A stretch of 32,657 nucleotides of DNA, taken from Bdellovibrionales bacterium. Lineage in GTDB: Bacteria; Bdellovibrionota; Bdellovibrionia; Bdellovibrionales; UBA1609. Made by a program: the position numbers and the translations under genes. The DNA lies in NCBI GenBank assembly GCA_020630675.1, contig JAHDIR010000027.1, forward strand, positions 1 to 32,657, given 5' to 3'. A model generated the notes under the pieces. That model had not been told where the DNA came from, searched no databases, and was given only the letters and a program-made list of their open reading frames with translations. Shown here piece after piece: positions 6,971 to 14,693 of the stretch; within the stretch, counting starts at the first letter, position 1, and each line of letters opens with the position of its first letter.

Positions 6971-9897
6971 TGGGCAAAATCATTTCTTCTTTTTTGTTAT
7001 TTTTTCTCTGCTTTACAACAGTAAAAGCAGAAAAAATGAGTTACGAGAATCATACACTAGTGATTAATAAACTCTATACTGCATTAGCACTTATGAAAAA
7101 AAACGACCCCTCTCTTTTGCCTACAAAAAAGCGTCTTGCTGATTTACACTCTGAAAGAGCCCGCATTGTTGAATTCAGAAAGGAAGAAGGTCGCTGTCAA
7201 AGCTGTGTCTCAATAAATACAGATCGAAAAAATGCTATTCAGCTATACCTTGAAGTGATGAGTCTTGGCCTTGAAAGTGGTGCTATTATTACCCAAGTTG
7301 CCCACCTTTATGAACTCACAGGACAAGAAAAAAAATCTAAAAGCCTTTTTCAAAGAATTATAAAAAAATCAACTCCAACTTACAGTTCACTACTTGTTGG
7401 CGAAGCTCATTTATCAATGGCTTATAACTACTACAAAAAAGATGTGAACAAAAAAGCCTTATACCACTTTCAGCGAGCCAAAAAATTTAAAACAAAACAG
7501 CCTACGAGCGTTACAAACTATTATATTGCCTGGTGTAAGTTTAATTTAGGGCATGAAAGCATTGCTCGTCAGCTCATGGAGCAATCTTTAAAACAAGCAT
7601 TACCCTTGGCAAAAAATGATAAAGAAATGAGTTTATTTACCCATCAAGCCTCAAAAGACTTAGCTGTATTTTATGCCAGAACTCACTTAACGAACCACCG
7701 TATTAATAAGCTTTTAGAACTGACCCCTACAGAAGTTCGCATTGGAAACTTCAAAGAACTTGCTTATGAAGTGGAACGCCTTGGAAAACATAAATCAACG
7801 GCTAAAATTTGGGGGCTTATAGCACAAGTCACCCGGGAGCCAACAGCTAAGATCGAAGCTCAATTTCGATATGCAAAATCCAGTTATAATATTGGAGCTC
7901 TTAGCAAAGCTCATCTTCAATTTCAAAAAGCCACTCAATTATGGAAAAATCAAAGCTGCAAAACAACGGATGATTTTGACTGCGCAGAATTAAAAAAAGA
8001 ATTTAGAAATTTTATCATCAATTGGAATAATACAGAAAAATCAAAATCTAGTGCACAACTTATTTTATCTTACCTAGATTACTTAAGGCTTTTTCCTAGT
8101 GATTTAGAAATGTCACGCTGGGGAGCTCAAGCCGCTATTTCACGTTCAGATTATTTAAAGGCAAAGTCTTTTTACAGACATATTAGTACTTACCAAATAA
8201 ATTCTAACTTAGCTCTTCAAGAAGGAGCTTTGATGGCTGAAATTGAGGTGGCTGAAAAACTTAAAAACCCAAAAGAAAAGCTTGAGTCTTATGCTTTTTA
8301 CCTGAAAAACAACCCCAACGGAAAAAACAGATATAAAGTTAAATACCAATTGGCTCAATTACAATATGATTTAAAAAACTATAGAGCCGCGGGTGAAATT
8401 TTTTGCTCATTAACTCAACAGTCAGAAAATCAAAAAATCAGAGTTCCTTCTGCTCACTTATGTTTAGATACACACGCTTTAACTAATAACAGCGAAAAAA
8501 TTGAGAAAAAGGCCCTTTTATTTGCTGTTATGTTTCGCAAACATAGCTCTGATTTTTTAAAGATTGCAAGAAAAGCTAGCTTAAATATAGTCGCTCAACA
8601 GCTTTCGCAAGAAAAACCTAGCTCTCAAAAGTTTCAGGAGAGCTTATCTCGCTTAGAAAAAATATCTTTACAAGGAGCTAGCCAACAAGAAAAATTAAGC
8701 GTTTACCAAAACATCTCTATAGTGGCTGAACAATTAAATAAAATTCCTCGAGCACTTTCTGCGACCAACGCTATCTTAGCCTTAAATGGACTATCTAACA
8801 AAGACAACGATAAAGCCTTAAAAAGAAAAGTCTGGCTCTCAGAACTTCATCTAGATTTTAAAACCGCTTTAATGACATACAAAAAAATATATCCTGTCAA
8901 AAAGGCAAACCATAACCAACTTTTAAAAATGTCACTTTTGTCTGAGTTAGCGGGCAAAGATTCGACTTATTATGATAAAAAACTTTTAGCAAAAACAAAA
9001 AACAAGCAAAAAGCCAATGAAATCAGAGCCAAAATCGTATTAGCTTCAAAAACTCCTTGGACTGTTTTCAATAAATACTTTCACTCTTTAAAAAAATCAC
9101 CATTGATTTTTACATCCCTTGCTTTAGAGGTTTATGCTAAATACAAAAACCTCAGGCATCTTAAACGTGTGTTAAAACAAAAAAATGTTAGAAAATTTGC
9201 AGCAGGTCAAAGACTTCATCGACAAATGAATATGCAAAACATTAACAGCTTAAAGAAAAAATTAAGAAAACATAAAATTTCAACTCGAACTAATAAAAAG
9301 CTAACGCGAAGCTTAGGTCAGAGAATTTCTCTCATTGGACAACTCGAAAAACAATTGAATCAATCCGTTCAAAGCAAAGACTGGATTAGCCAAGCCATCA
9401 GTCTTGAAATCATTTCATATGAATACCATAGGCTTTATAAAAATATTTTAAGTTTCCCAGTTCCTAAAGGTTTAAATGCTAAGGACAGTCAACAATATCA
9501 AGTTTTGATAAATCAACAAGCCTCACCTTATTTAAAAAAGTCAACGACGGCAAAACAAAAGGCTCAATCTTTTTGGCAAAATTCTCAATTATTTAACACA
9601 TTAATATCTCAACACAATCAAGCTCAAAAAAATATCCAAAGACTCATTGGCCAAGAAGTTCGAGAACTAAGTCGTTATGCTCCAGAAGCTAATCGTCAAA
9701 TTTTAGCGCAAGCACAAATCGTAGCCCCGCCAAGAAAAAATGAAATCATTTCTACTTATAAAAAAATACAATCCCAGCCCTTTAATGTAAACTTCATCTC
9801 CGAAGGAATTTCTTTAGAAAACCGAAGGCATCGTAAAACAATGGCCTCTTACTTAGGGCAAAGACTAAAATTAGCTCAAAACAAAGGACGTCGATAA
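6967..9897 (+). CDS. Large periplasmic TPR protein of the motor operon
   Basis: A 976-residue exported helical protein. The signal sequence covers residues 1-21 (ending TVKA). A CxxC pair (C77 and C80, GRCQSC) lies shortly after the mature start and could bind metal or form a disulfide. TPR-like helix pairs run through most of the chain, for example AIQLYLEVMSLGLESGAI, ALYHFQRAKKF and YAKSSYNIGALSKAHLQF. The last third is Lys/Gln-rich and predicted to be long helices. Large TPR proteins accompany the Agl-Glt gliding genes in Myxococcus (the AglT/AgmK type), so a periplasmic scaffold role is likely. Sequence alone does not allow assignment to one Glt protein. It overlaps the ExbD gene by four bases, and its stop shares one base with the next start (TAATG). 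Confidence 0.7.
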   Translation: MMGKIISSFLLFFLCFTTVKAEKMSYENHTLVINKLYTALALMKKNDPSLLPTKKRLADLHSERARIVEFRKEEGRCQSCVSINTDRKNAIQLYLEVMSLGLESGAIITQVAHLYELTGQEKKSKSLFQRIIKKSTPTYSSLLVGEAHLSMAYNYYKKDVNKKALYHFQRAKKFKTKQPTSVTNYYIAWCKFNLGHESIARQLMEQSLKQALPLAKNDKEMSLFTHQASKDLAVFYARTHLTNHRINKLLELTPTEVRIGNFKELAYEVERLGKHKSTAKIWGLIAQVTREPTAKIEAQFRYAKSSYNIGALSKAHLQFQKATQLWKNQSCKTTDDFDCAELKKEFRNFIINWNNTEKSKSSAQLILSYLDYLRLFPSDLEMSRWGAQAAISRSDYLKAKSFYRHISTYQINSNLALQEGALMAEIEVAEKLKNPKEKLESYAFYLKNNPNGKNRYKVKYQLAQLQYDLKNYRAAGEIFCSLTQQSENQKIRVPSAHLCLDTHALTNNSEKIEKKALLFAVMFRKHSSDFLKIARKASLNIVAQQLSQEKPSSQKFQESLSRLEKISLQGASQQEKLSVYQNISIVAEQLNKIPRALSATNAILALNGLSNKDNDKALKRKVWLSELHLDFKTALMTYKKIYPVKKANHNQLLKMSLLSELAGKDSTYYDKKLLAKTKNKQKANEIRAKIVLASKTPWTVFNKYFHSLKKSPLIFTSLALEVYAKYKNLRHLKRVLKQKNVRKFAAGQRLHRQMNMQNINSLKKKLRKHKISTRTNKKLTRSLGQRISLIGQLEKQLNQSVQSKDWISQAISLEIISYEYHRLYKNILSFPVPKGLNAKDSQQYQVLINQQASPYLKKSTTAKQKAQSFWQNSQLFNTLISQHNQAQKNIQRLIGQEVRELSRYAPEANRQILAQAQIVAPPRKNEIISTYKKIQSQPFNVNFISEGISLENRRHRKTMASYLGQRLKLAQNKGRR

Positions 9898-10169
9898 TGA
9901 AAGCTTTTATCTCTTTATTCTCAATCTGTTTTGTATTTTTAATTTCTCCTGACTTGAGTGCAAAAGTATCAACCTATTCTTCAAAGAAATTAAAAGCAAA
10001 ATCTAATTTGAAAAAAAATATGAATTTTAGAAACCATTTAGTCAATGGCAAATATCTTCACTCGCAAAGTGCCACGGCCATCATAGAAGAGGATAAAAAC
10101 TTAAGCGATTTATTAGGACTTAGACATGACTTTAAAGATCGACAAAAAGATCTTACAAGGAGGTACTAA
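9897..10169 (+). CDS. Small secreted basic protein, unknown
   Basis: 90 residues. A Sec signal (MKAFISLFSICFVFLISPDLSA) is followed by about 68 residues rich in Lys, Ser and Asn, ending in the charged stretch LRHDFKDRQKDLTRRY. There is no recognisable domain. It is tied into the operon on both sides by TAATG junctions, and its 3' end supplies a perfect AAGGAGGT ribosome-binding site for the next gene, so it is a real coding gene and not a spacer. A small periplasmic accessory or linker in the motor complex is the simplest idea. Confidence 0.65.
   Translation: MKAFISLFSICFVFLISPDLSAKVSTYSSKKLKAKSNLKKNMNFRNHLVNGKYLHSQSATAIIEEDKNLSDLLGLRHDFKDRQKDLTRRY
10159..10166 (+). promoter_or_regulatory. 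Perfect Shine-Dalgarno for the AgmX/PglI-like gene
   Basis: The sequence AAGGAGGT, fully complementary to the 16S rRNA 3' end, lies inside the end of the small secreted gene, a few bases before ATG 10169. It is the strongest such site in the operon, which suggests this subunit is needed in higher amount. Confidence 0.6.
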
Positions 10170-11410
10170 TGAGTTCTTCAACTAAAATTATTCTAGAAAA
10201 CTCACTTGGCCAAACAGTACGTACGTTTCACAATATGCCAGAAAGTTTTGAGCTTATTTTACGTCTAGATACTGGTCGTATCTCAGCTTGTTTTGATCTG
10301 TCTCAATTAGATCAGCAAAAGGTCCCTTACCGATCACTGGCCTCAGTGCGAAAGAGTCAGCTGGCTCAAAGCGCAATAAACATTGAATCATTTGGAACAC
10401 TAAAATTAGTTGAGGACATTTCATCATTTTCAAAATCCGTTGTATTGCGTCCTGAAACAAATGAAAAATATAATTCTCTTTTGGCTGTATCCACAATAGG
10501 TCATATTGCTCTAGTTCTTGTTATTTTAACTCTTGGGTTTTTCTTTCACCCAGAAAAAGAGCTTAAACCCACGGAAGTGGTTATCCTTAAGCCACAAAAG
10601 CCTAAAAAACAAAGGGTTCAAAAAACACCAAAGAAAAAAATAGTTACTGTCGCAAAAAAAGTTATTAAAAAGAAAAAATTGCGAAAATCTAAAGTAAAGC
10701 GCTCTCGTAAAACTCGTATCACAAGAACTCAAAACTTAGTTCAACGCCCAAAGCGTAGAGTAAAAAAACAAGCAAAAGCTAAAATCGCCCTTAATCAAAG
10801 AGGAGCCTTAGCTGCATTAGGGGCTATAAGTGCAAAAAGCAAACAACGAGGAGGCGTTAACCTGAATAAAGTCAAAACTAGCTTTGGTTCAGGTCTTGGT
10901 GGCTCAGGAGGTAGTGGTGGCGTACAAACTTCTATTTACTCAAAAGGTCTTATTGCTGCTCCAACTGGCCGTGGAGGTAAAATCAAAGGCGCTGGTGGCT
11001 ACGGAACCAAGGGAAAAGGTGGTGGACAAGCTGGCTATGGTAAAATGGCTTTGGCCGGTGGTAGCAGTGCTTATTTCAAACCTTTAACAACTCAAGCTCT
11101 CGTGCAAGGTGGCCTTGACAAATCTCAGGTCGCTGCTGTCATAAATCGTCACTTAGGGCAAGTTCGTTACTGCTACGAGAAGGGTTTACAGTCAAAACCT
11201 AACTTAAAAGGCCGTTTAAAGATGAAATTTACAATCAACGGTAATGGCATAGTAAGTGCAGCTAATATAGGTAGCTCGAGTGTTAACGACCGTAGTGTTG
11301 AATCATGCATTACTAAGAAATTACGCTCTTGGAAGTTTCCAAAGCCTGTGGGTAATGTAAACGTGAAAGTCTCTTACCCTTTTGTACTGAACCGTGTGAA
11401 CCGAGGGTAA
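10169..11410 (+). CDS. Inner-membrane AgmX/PglI-type (TonB-like) energy transducer
   Basis: 413 residues. A cytoplasmic domain (1-103) precedes one transmembrane helix (about 104-126, ending LTLGFFF). A very basic Lys/Arg linker follows (about 141-210), then a Gly-rich segment (about 238-300), then a C-terminal domain (about 315-408) matching the AgmX/PglI C-terminal family. Key residues there are INRHLGQVRYCYEKGL, LKGRLKMKFTINGNG and VESCITKKLRSWKFP; Cys335 and Cys380 are the family's conserved pair and probably form a disulfide. This domain is TonB-like, and in Myxococcus GltG/PglI and GltJ/AgmX it belongs to the periplasm-spanning gliding complex driven by AglRQS. Here it should carry ExbB/ExbD energy to outer-membrane partners encoded downstream. 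The N-terminal domain is unrecognised. Confidence 0.85.
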   Translation: MSSSTKIILENSLGQTVRTFHNMPESFELILRLDTGRISACFDLSQLDQQKVPYRSLASVRKSQLAQSAINIESFGTLKLVEDISSFSKSVVLRPETNEKYNSLLAVSTIGHIALVLVILTLGFFFHPEKELKPTEVVILKPQKPKKQRVQKTPKKKIVTVAKKVIKKKKLRKSKVKRSRKTRITRTQNLVQRPKRRVKKQAKAKIALNQRGALAALGAISAKSKQRGGVNLNKVKTSFGSGLGGSGGSGGVQTSIYSKGLIAAPTGRGGKIKGAGGYGTKGKGGGQAGYGKMALAGGSSAYFKPLTTQALVQGGLDKSQVAAVINRHLGQVRYCYEKGLQSKPNLKGRLKMKFTINGNGIVSAANIGSSSVNDRSVESCITKKLRSWKFPKPVGNVNVKVSYPFVLNRVNRG

Positions 11411-11446
11411 GTAATGAAAAAGTCTCTTAATTGGAACGTAAAAAAC

Positions 11447-11453
11447 AAAGGAG
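11447..11453 (+). promoter_or_regulatory. Ribosome-binding site fixing the lipoprotein start at 11462
   Basis: AAAGGAG is eight bases upstream of ATG 11462. That start gives a normal lipoprotein signal, whereas the earlier in-frame ATG at 11414 would add 16 polar residues in front of it. Confidence 0.7.
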
Positions 11454-11461
11454 CCCCTATC

Positions 11462-12523
11462 ATGAAAAATTTGTTGATAAGTCTTATGATTGGCTCTTTA
11501 CTTAGTGCTTGCAGCTTTGACAGTGACCCCACCAAAGGGACAGAATACAATTTTAAAAACGGAAGTTCAGCCAACGAAGAGCCCACACCTTTTCAGGAAT
11601 CGTCTTTAGCTTGCCTGCGTTTTTTTAACATTGATATTCAAAAAAATTATAACTTTGACCCTCGTTCGCCGGAAGAAGTTCAACTGACCGCCTACACAAC
11701 AATTACTGGGGTAGAGTCGACTCTTATCATTGTTGAGAACGAAAACAACCCGTCCGGACTATCATTAACAGAGAGCGAAGAACAAGGAATTTATAATTTA
11801 GATTGGGACACCGAAGATATAACTTTTAATAATTACTCCGAAACTTTCGAGATTCAAGTTCAACATGTCATAACTAATAAAGGTTCTCACCAAGGTTTTT
11901 TTGAAGAATGTCAAATAGCTAATACCAGAACAATCCAGCTCACAGCCATAAGAGAAAAAAATGACATTCCCGTTTATTTTAACAAAGAACTTATTGAAGA
12001 TGAAACTTCTTTTGATCTCAACTTAGAAGATCATAGCAAATTTGAACTGACACTCAATGAAGGAGCTCAAGAGTCATTTCTTAAAATTAATAATTTGTCT
12101 TTACAGCAAAAACAAGAGTTTGATGATTTATCACCTTTCTTAGACAAAGAAATATATAAATCTGAAAATAGAGAATTTCCTTTGACTATCGATATGAAAA
12201 AATTAAACGAGTTTTACACCCATCAAGGACGCACACAAATTCAGCTAGCCCTTTCTGTTCTTGTTTTTGATGGCATAGAAGGTCGTCGTCTTTTATTAAA
12301 ATTTCACTACACCCTTCCCTACTCCGTGAAAAAACAAAGTAAAACTCAAATAGACAGCCCCTCTATGTCTTCCACTATTTCTAACTCAAGAATCAGCGGC
12401 AAAGACTTTTCCAAAAATTTTGTAGATCTTAACAATGACTCTCAAGGCCTTAAAACCTTAAGAGACTCATCAAAGCTAAGAGTCAGAGATTTTAGCCAAA
12501 CCCAAAAAACGGAGAGCAAGTAA
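11462..12523 (+). CDS. Operon lipoprotein, unknown fold
   Basis: About 353 residues from the chosen start. The signal MKNLLISLMIGSLLSAC gives a lipobox with Cys17; Ser at +2 predicts the outer membrane. The body is acidic, Asn/Thr-rich and mostly predicted beta strands (for example VQLTAYTTITGVESTLIIVEN and FEIQVQHVI), consistent with one or two Ig- or cadherin-like sandwiches. The last 50 residues are Ser/Arg/Lys-rich and probably unstructured. No family is recognised. It sits between the TonB-like gene and the outer-membrane barrel and shares a TAATG junction with the latter, so it is likely an outer-membrane partner of the complex. Confidence 0.7.
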   Translation: MKNLLISLMIGSLLSACSFDSDPTKGTEYNFKNGSSANEEPTPFQESSLACLRFFNIDIQKNYNFDPRSPEEVQLTAYTTITGVESTLIIVENENNPSGLSLTESEEQGIYNLDWDTEDITFNNYSETFEIQVQHVITNKGSHQGFFEECQIANTRTIQLTAIREKNDIPVYFNKELIEDETSFDLNLEDHSKFELTLNEGAQESFLKINNLSLQQKQEFDDLSPFLDKEIYKSENREFPLTIDMKKLNEFYTHQGRTQIQLALSVLVFDGIEGRRLLLKFHYTLPYSVKKQSKTQIDSPSMSSTISNSRISGKDFSKNFVDLNNDSQGLKTLRDSSKLRVRDFSQTQKTESK

Positions 12524-13239
12524 TGAAATTAGCTATCAAACTTTTTATTTTATTTGGACTTGTTAGTACGGGAGCTATCGCCGATGAAATTTCTGATTTA
12601 AAAAGCTTAGGTAGTAACCGAGCATTAATCAAAAGAGCTCAAAAATTAGACCCAAAAAATCGGTACCGAATTGTTCAAAAACGCTTGGTCGACAGAAACC
12701 TTAGGTTTGAATTTAGCGCAGGCACTAATATTGTTGCTGGCGGAGATGCCTACTTTGATACAATCAATGCCGGAGGACAAATTGACTTTCATATCAACCC
12801 TAAATGGTCTGTCGGCGTAAGGTACTATAAATCAAACAACACCCTTACCCAAGAGGGAGAGCGTGTTCATTTACAAGCAGAAGAAGCTTTTAACCGCGGA
12901 GAAACTGGAAGCTTCCCTGATGTTGACCCGCCGGAATCATCTATTTTAGGAACCATAAATTTTTACCCTGTTTATGGAAAACTCAACTTTTTTAACCTGA
13001 AAACCATTCAATTTGATGTTTATACGGTTTTAGGGGCCGGAACAATTAACCTACTACAAAGCGGAAGAAGCTTCACTTATACAGCCGGCTTGGGAACTGG
13101 CATTTGGTTTACCAACCGAATCACCACTCGCTTTGAAATTCGCTATCAGGGTTATCAAGACACGTTAAACGACCCACAAAATGATCCACGTCAAATGAAT
13201 ATCGTAAACGCTGGTGTTTCTATTGGGTTTTTATTATGA
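12523..13239 (+). CDS. Outer-membrane beta-barrel protein of the motor operon
   Basis: 238 residues. A signal sequence (MKLAIKLFILFGLVSTGAIA) precedes a short helical or linker segment (DEISDLKSLGSNRALIKRAQ), then the pattern RYRIVQKRLVDRNLRFEFSAG. This pattern introduces the 'outer membrane beta-barrel domain' family common in Myxococcota and Bdellovibrionota, in which a conserved basic 'VVQxRxxxKxxRFEL' strand opens an eight-stranded barrel. Amphipathic strands follow (IDFHINPKWSVGVRYY, TRFEIRYQGYQ), ending VSIGFLL. It presumably anchors the periplasmic complex in the outer membrane, as Glt barrels do. Its stop overlaps the next start by four bases. Family call good; role inferred from context. 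Confidence 0.75.
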   Translation: MKLAIKLFILFGLVSTGAIADEISDLKSLGSNRALIKRAQKLDPKNRYRIVQKRLVDRNLRFEFSAGTNIVAGGDAYFDTINAGGQIDFHINPKWSVGVRYYKSNNTLTQEGERVHLQAEEAFNRGETGSFPDVDPPESSILGTINFYPVYGKLNFFNLKTIQFDVYTVLGAGTINLLQSGRSFTYTAGLGTGIWFTNRITTRFEIRYQGYQDTLNDPQNDPRQMNIVNAGVSIGFLL

Positions 13240-14693
13240 TTTTAGTAAAACTCTTTATTTCTTTTTTAGTGCTTATCAGCACCGCAGAGCAGGCTTATGC
13301 TTTTTTTCCAAAAAGCTCACCTCAGCAAAAAAGCTTTGTTGTTGATATCAAAAAATCTAACTATAAAAGTGCTCTTGCGAAATTTGAATCGACCTTCTCT
13401 GCAAGCTTTAAAACCAGCCCCACAGGCTATGCCTTTTACTACCTTCTTAGCTTCAAAGCTGGGTTAAAATTAAACAGCTTGCAACATCTTTTAAGCCTTA
13501 AAAATTTAAAAAGTATTGATCCCCAACTCAGAAAAACTTGGGCCAAAGAAGTACCCATGAATAGCCCACTCTGGAAGGTGATTAATTTAAATGCTTCGTC
13601 TCACTGGAACAGCATATTTCCTTTCATTGGACAATATAACGGACCTTTGTTTCCTCACTATAATCCCAAAAACCTTAAATCTTTACATCGATTGGCTCGA
13701 AAAAAAATGAATTCAGCTATAATGAAGGACTGGCATTTCTTCCAATTAGGTTTGTGGTATGGAATTTTTGATCAACCACAAAAAGGCCTCTCTTATTTCA
13801 ACAAAATTTCAAAAAAATCAGTGATCGTTAGCCGTGATGAAGTTCAATTAGCGATCGGAAGAACATTTTACCAACTCAAAGATAGAACAAAAGCAGTTCA
13901 AGCTTATCAGCATGTCAGTCAAAAATCAGATGTATGGGCCTTGTCTTTAGAAGAACAAGCCTGGGCTTACACTTTAATGAAAAAAGACAACTTAAGTTTA
14001 TCAAAATTAAAAAGTTTATTTTCGCCAGTGCTTCTCCCCTTTGCCGGACCTGAGCCATTTATGCTAACTGCCTTTAACCAGGAAAGAAATTGTGACTATG
14101 TTTCTTCTTTCAAAACTGTTTCTAAGTATAAAAAACATTTTCTTCCCAGAGCGATCTCTCTGAAAAAAATAGCTCAAGGTCAAAACACCCCTGCTATCAC
14201 TAAATTAATGAATGTACATAAATCAAACCCCTTACACTGGTCATACAATAGTGAATTTATCAAAGACCTACCCTCTCATTATTCAAAAGATAAATTTTTA
14301 GTGAAGCTTTTAAATGGACGATTTTATTTAACACAAGAAAATTTAAGAGCTCAAAAATTAGCTCTTCGCCAGCAATTTCGTTCAAAAATTATAAATTATG
14401 CTAAAAAAAGAATTCCTTATTTAGAAAATAAGACGAGGGCTCGACTAAAATTTTTAGCCCAAAGAGATTTGAATGAAATTTCAAATATTACAAAAAAAAT
14501 GCACCTCATTGAATCTGAGGTTATTCAGCAATTACACATTGAAAAAGAAATTAAAACTGCGGCCAAATTTAAACGCCCTAAGTCTAAAGAAGTCATGGTC
14601 TTTCCAGATGATGGAGAGGTTTGGCTAGATGAAATTGATAAATACACAGCTTCTATTGGTTTGTGTCAAAAAAATAAGGGGAAATCATTATGA
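13236..14693 (+). CDS. Periplasmic helical (TPR-like) protein, unknown
   Basis: 485 residues. A signal sequence ends at about residue 22 (AYA before FFPKSS). The chain is helical and basic; segments such as SYFNKISKKSVIVSRDEVQLAIGRT and KAVQAYQHVSQKSDVWALSLEEQAW read as degenerate TPR pairs. The C-terminal quarter, rich in Lys/Arg/Glu, forms long helices (QQFRSKIINYAKKRIPYLE). No enzyme motif is visible. It overlaps both neighbours by four bases, so it is stoichiometrically linked to the barrel upstream and the VWA lipoprotein downstream. With the 976-residue TPR protein it gives the operon two large periplasmic helical scaffolds. Could be a distant Glt TPR component. Confidence 0.65.
   Translation: MILVKLFISFLVLISTAEQAYAFFPKSSPQQKSFVVDIKKSNYKSALAKFESTFSASFKTSPTGYAFYYLLSFKAGLKLNSLQHLLSLKNLKSIDPQLRKTWAKEVPMNSPLWKVINLNASSHWNSIFPFIGQYNGPLFPHYNPKNLKSLHRLARKKMNSAIMKDWHFFQLGLWYGIFDQPQKGLSYFNKISKKSVIVSRDEVQLAIGRTFYQLKDRTKAVQAYQHVSQKSDVWALSLEEQAWAYTLMKKDNLSLSKLKSLFSPVLLPFAGPEPFMLTAFNQERNCDYVSSFKTVSKYKKHFLPRAISLKKIAQGQNTPAITKLMNVHKSNPLHWSYNSEFIKDLPSHYSKDKFLVKLLNGRFYLTQENLRAQKLALRQQFRSKIINYAKKRIPYLENKTRARLKFLAQRDLNEISNITKKMHLIESEVIQQLHIEKEIKTAAKFKRPKSKEVMVFPDDGEVWLDEIDKYTASIGLCQKNKGKSL

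Noticed and set aside
10884-11087. Plus-strand open frame inside the AgmX/PglI-like gene
   Set aside because: A shadow of the Gly-rich segment read in another frame; composition follows the host gene.
11414-11461. Upstream ATG for the operon lipoprotein
   Set aside because: It would place 16 polar residues before a standard lipoprotein signal, and AAAGGAG points to ATG 11462.
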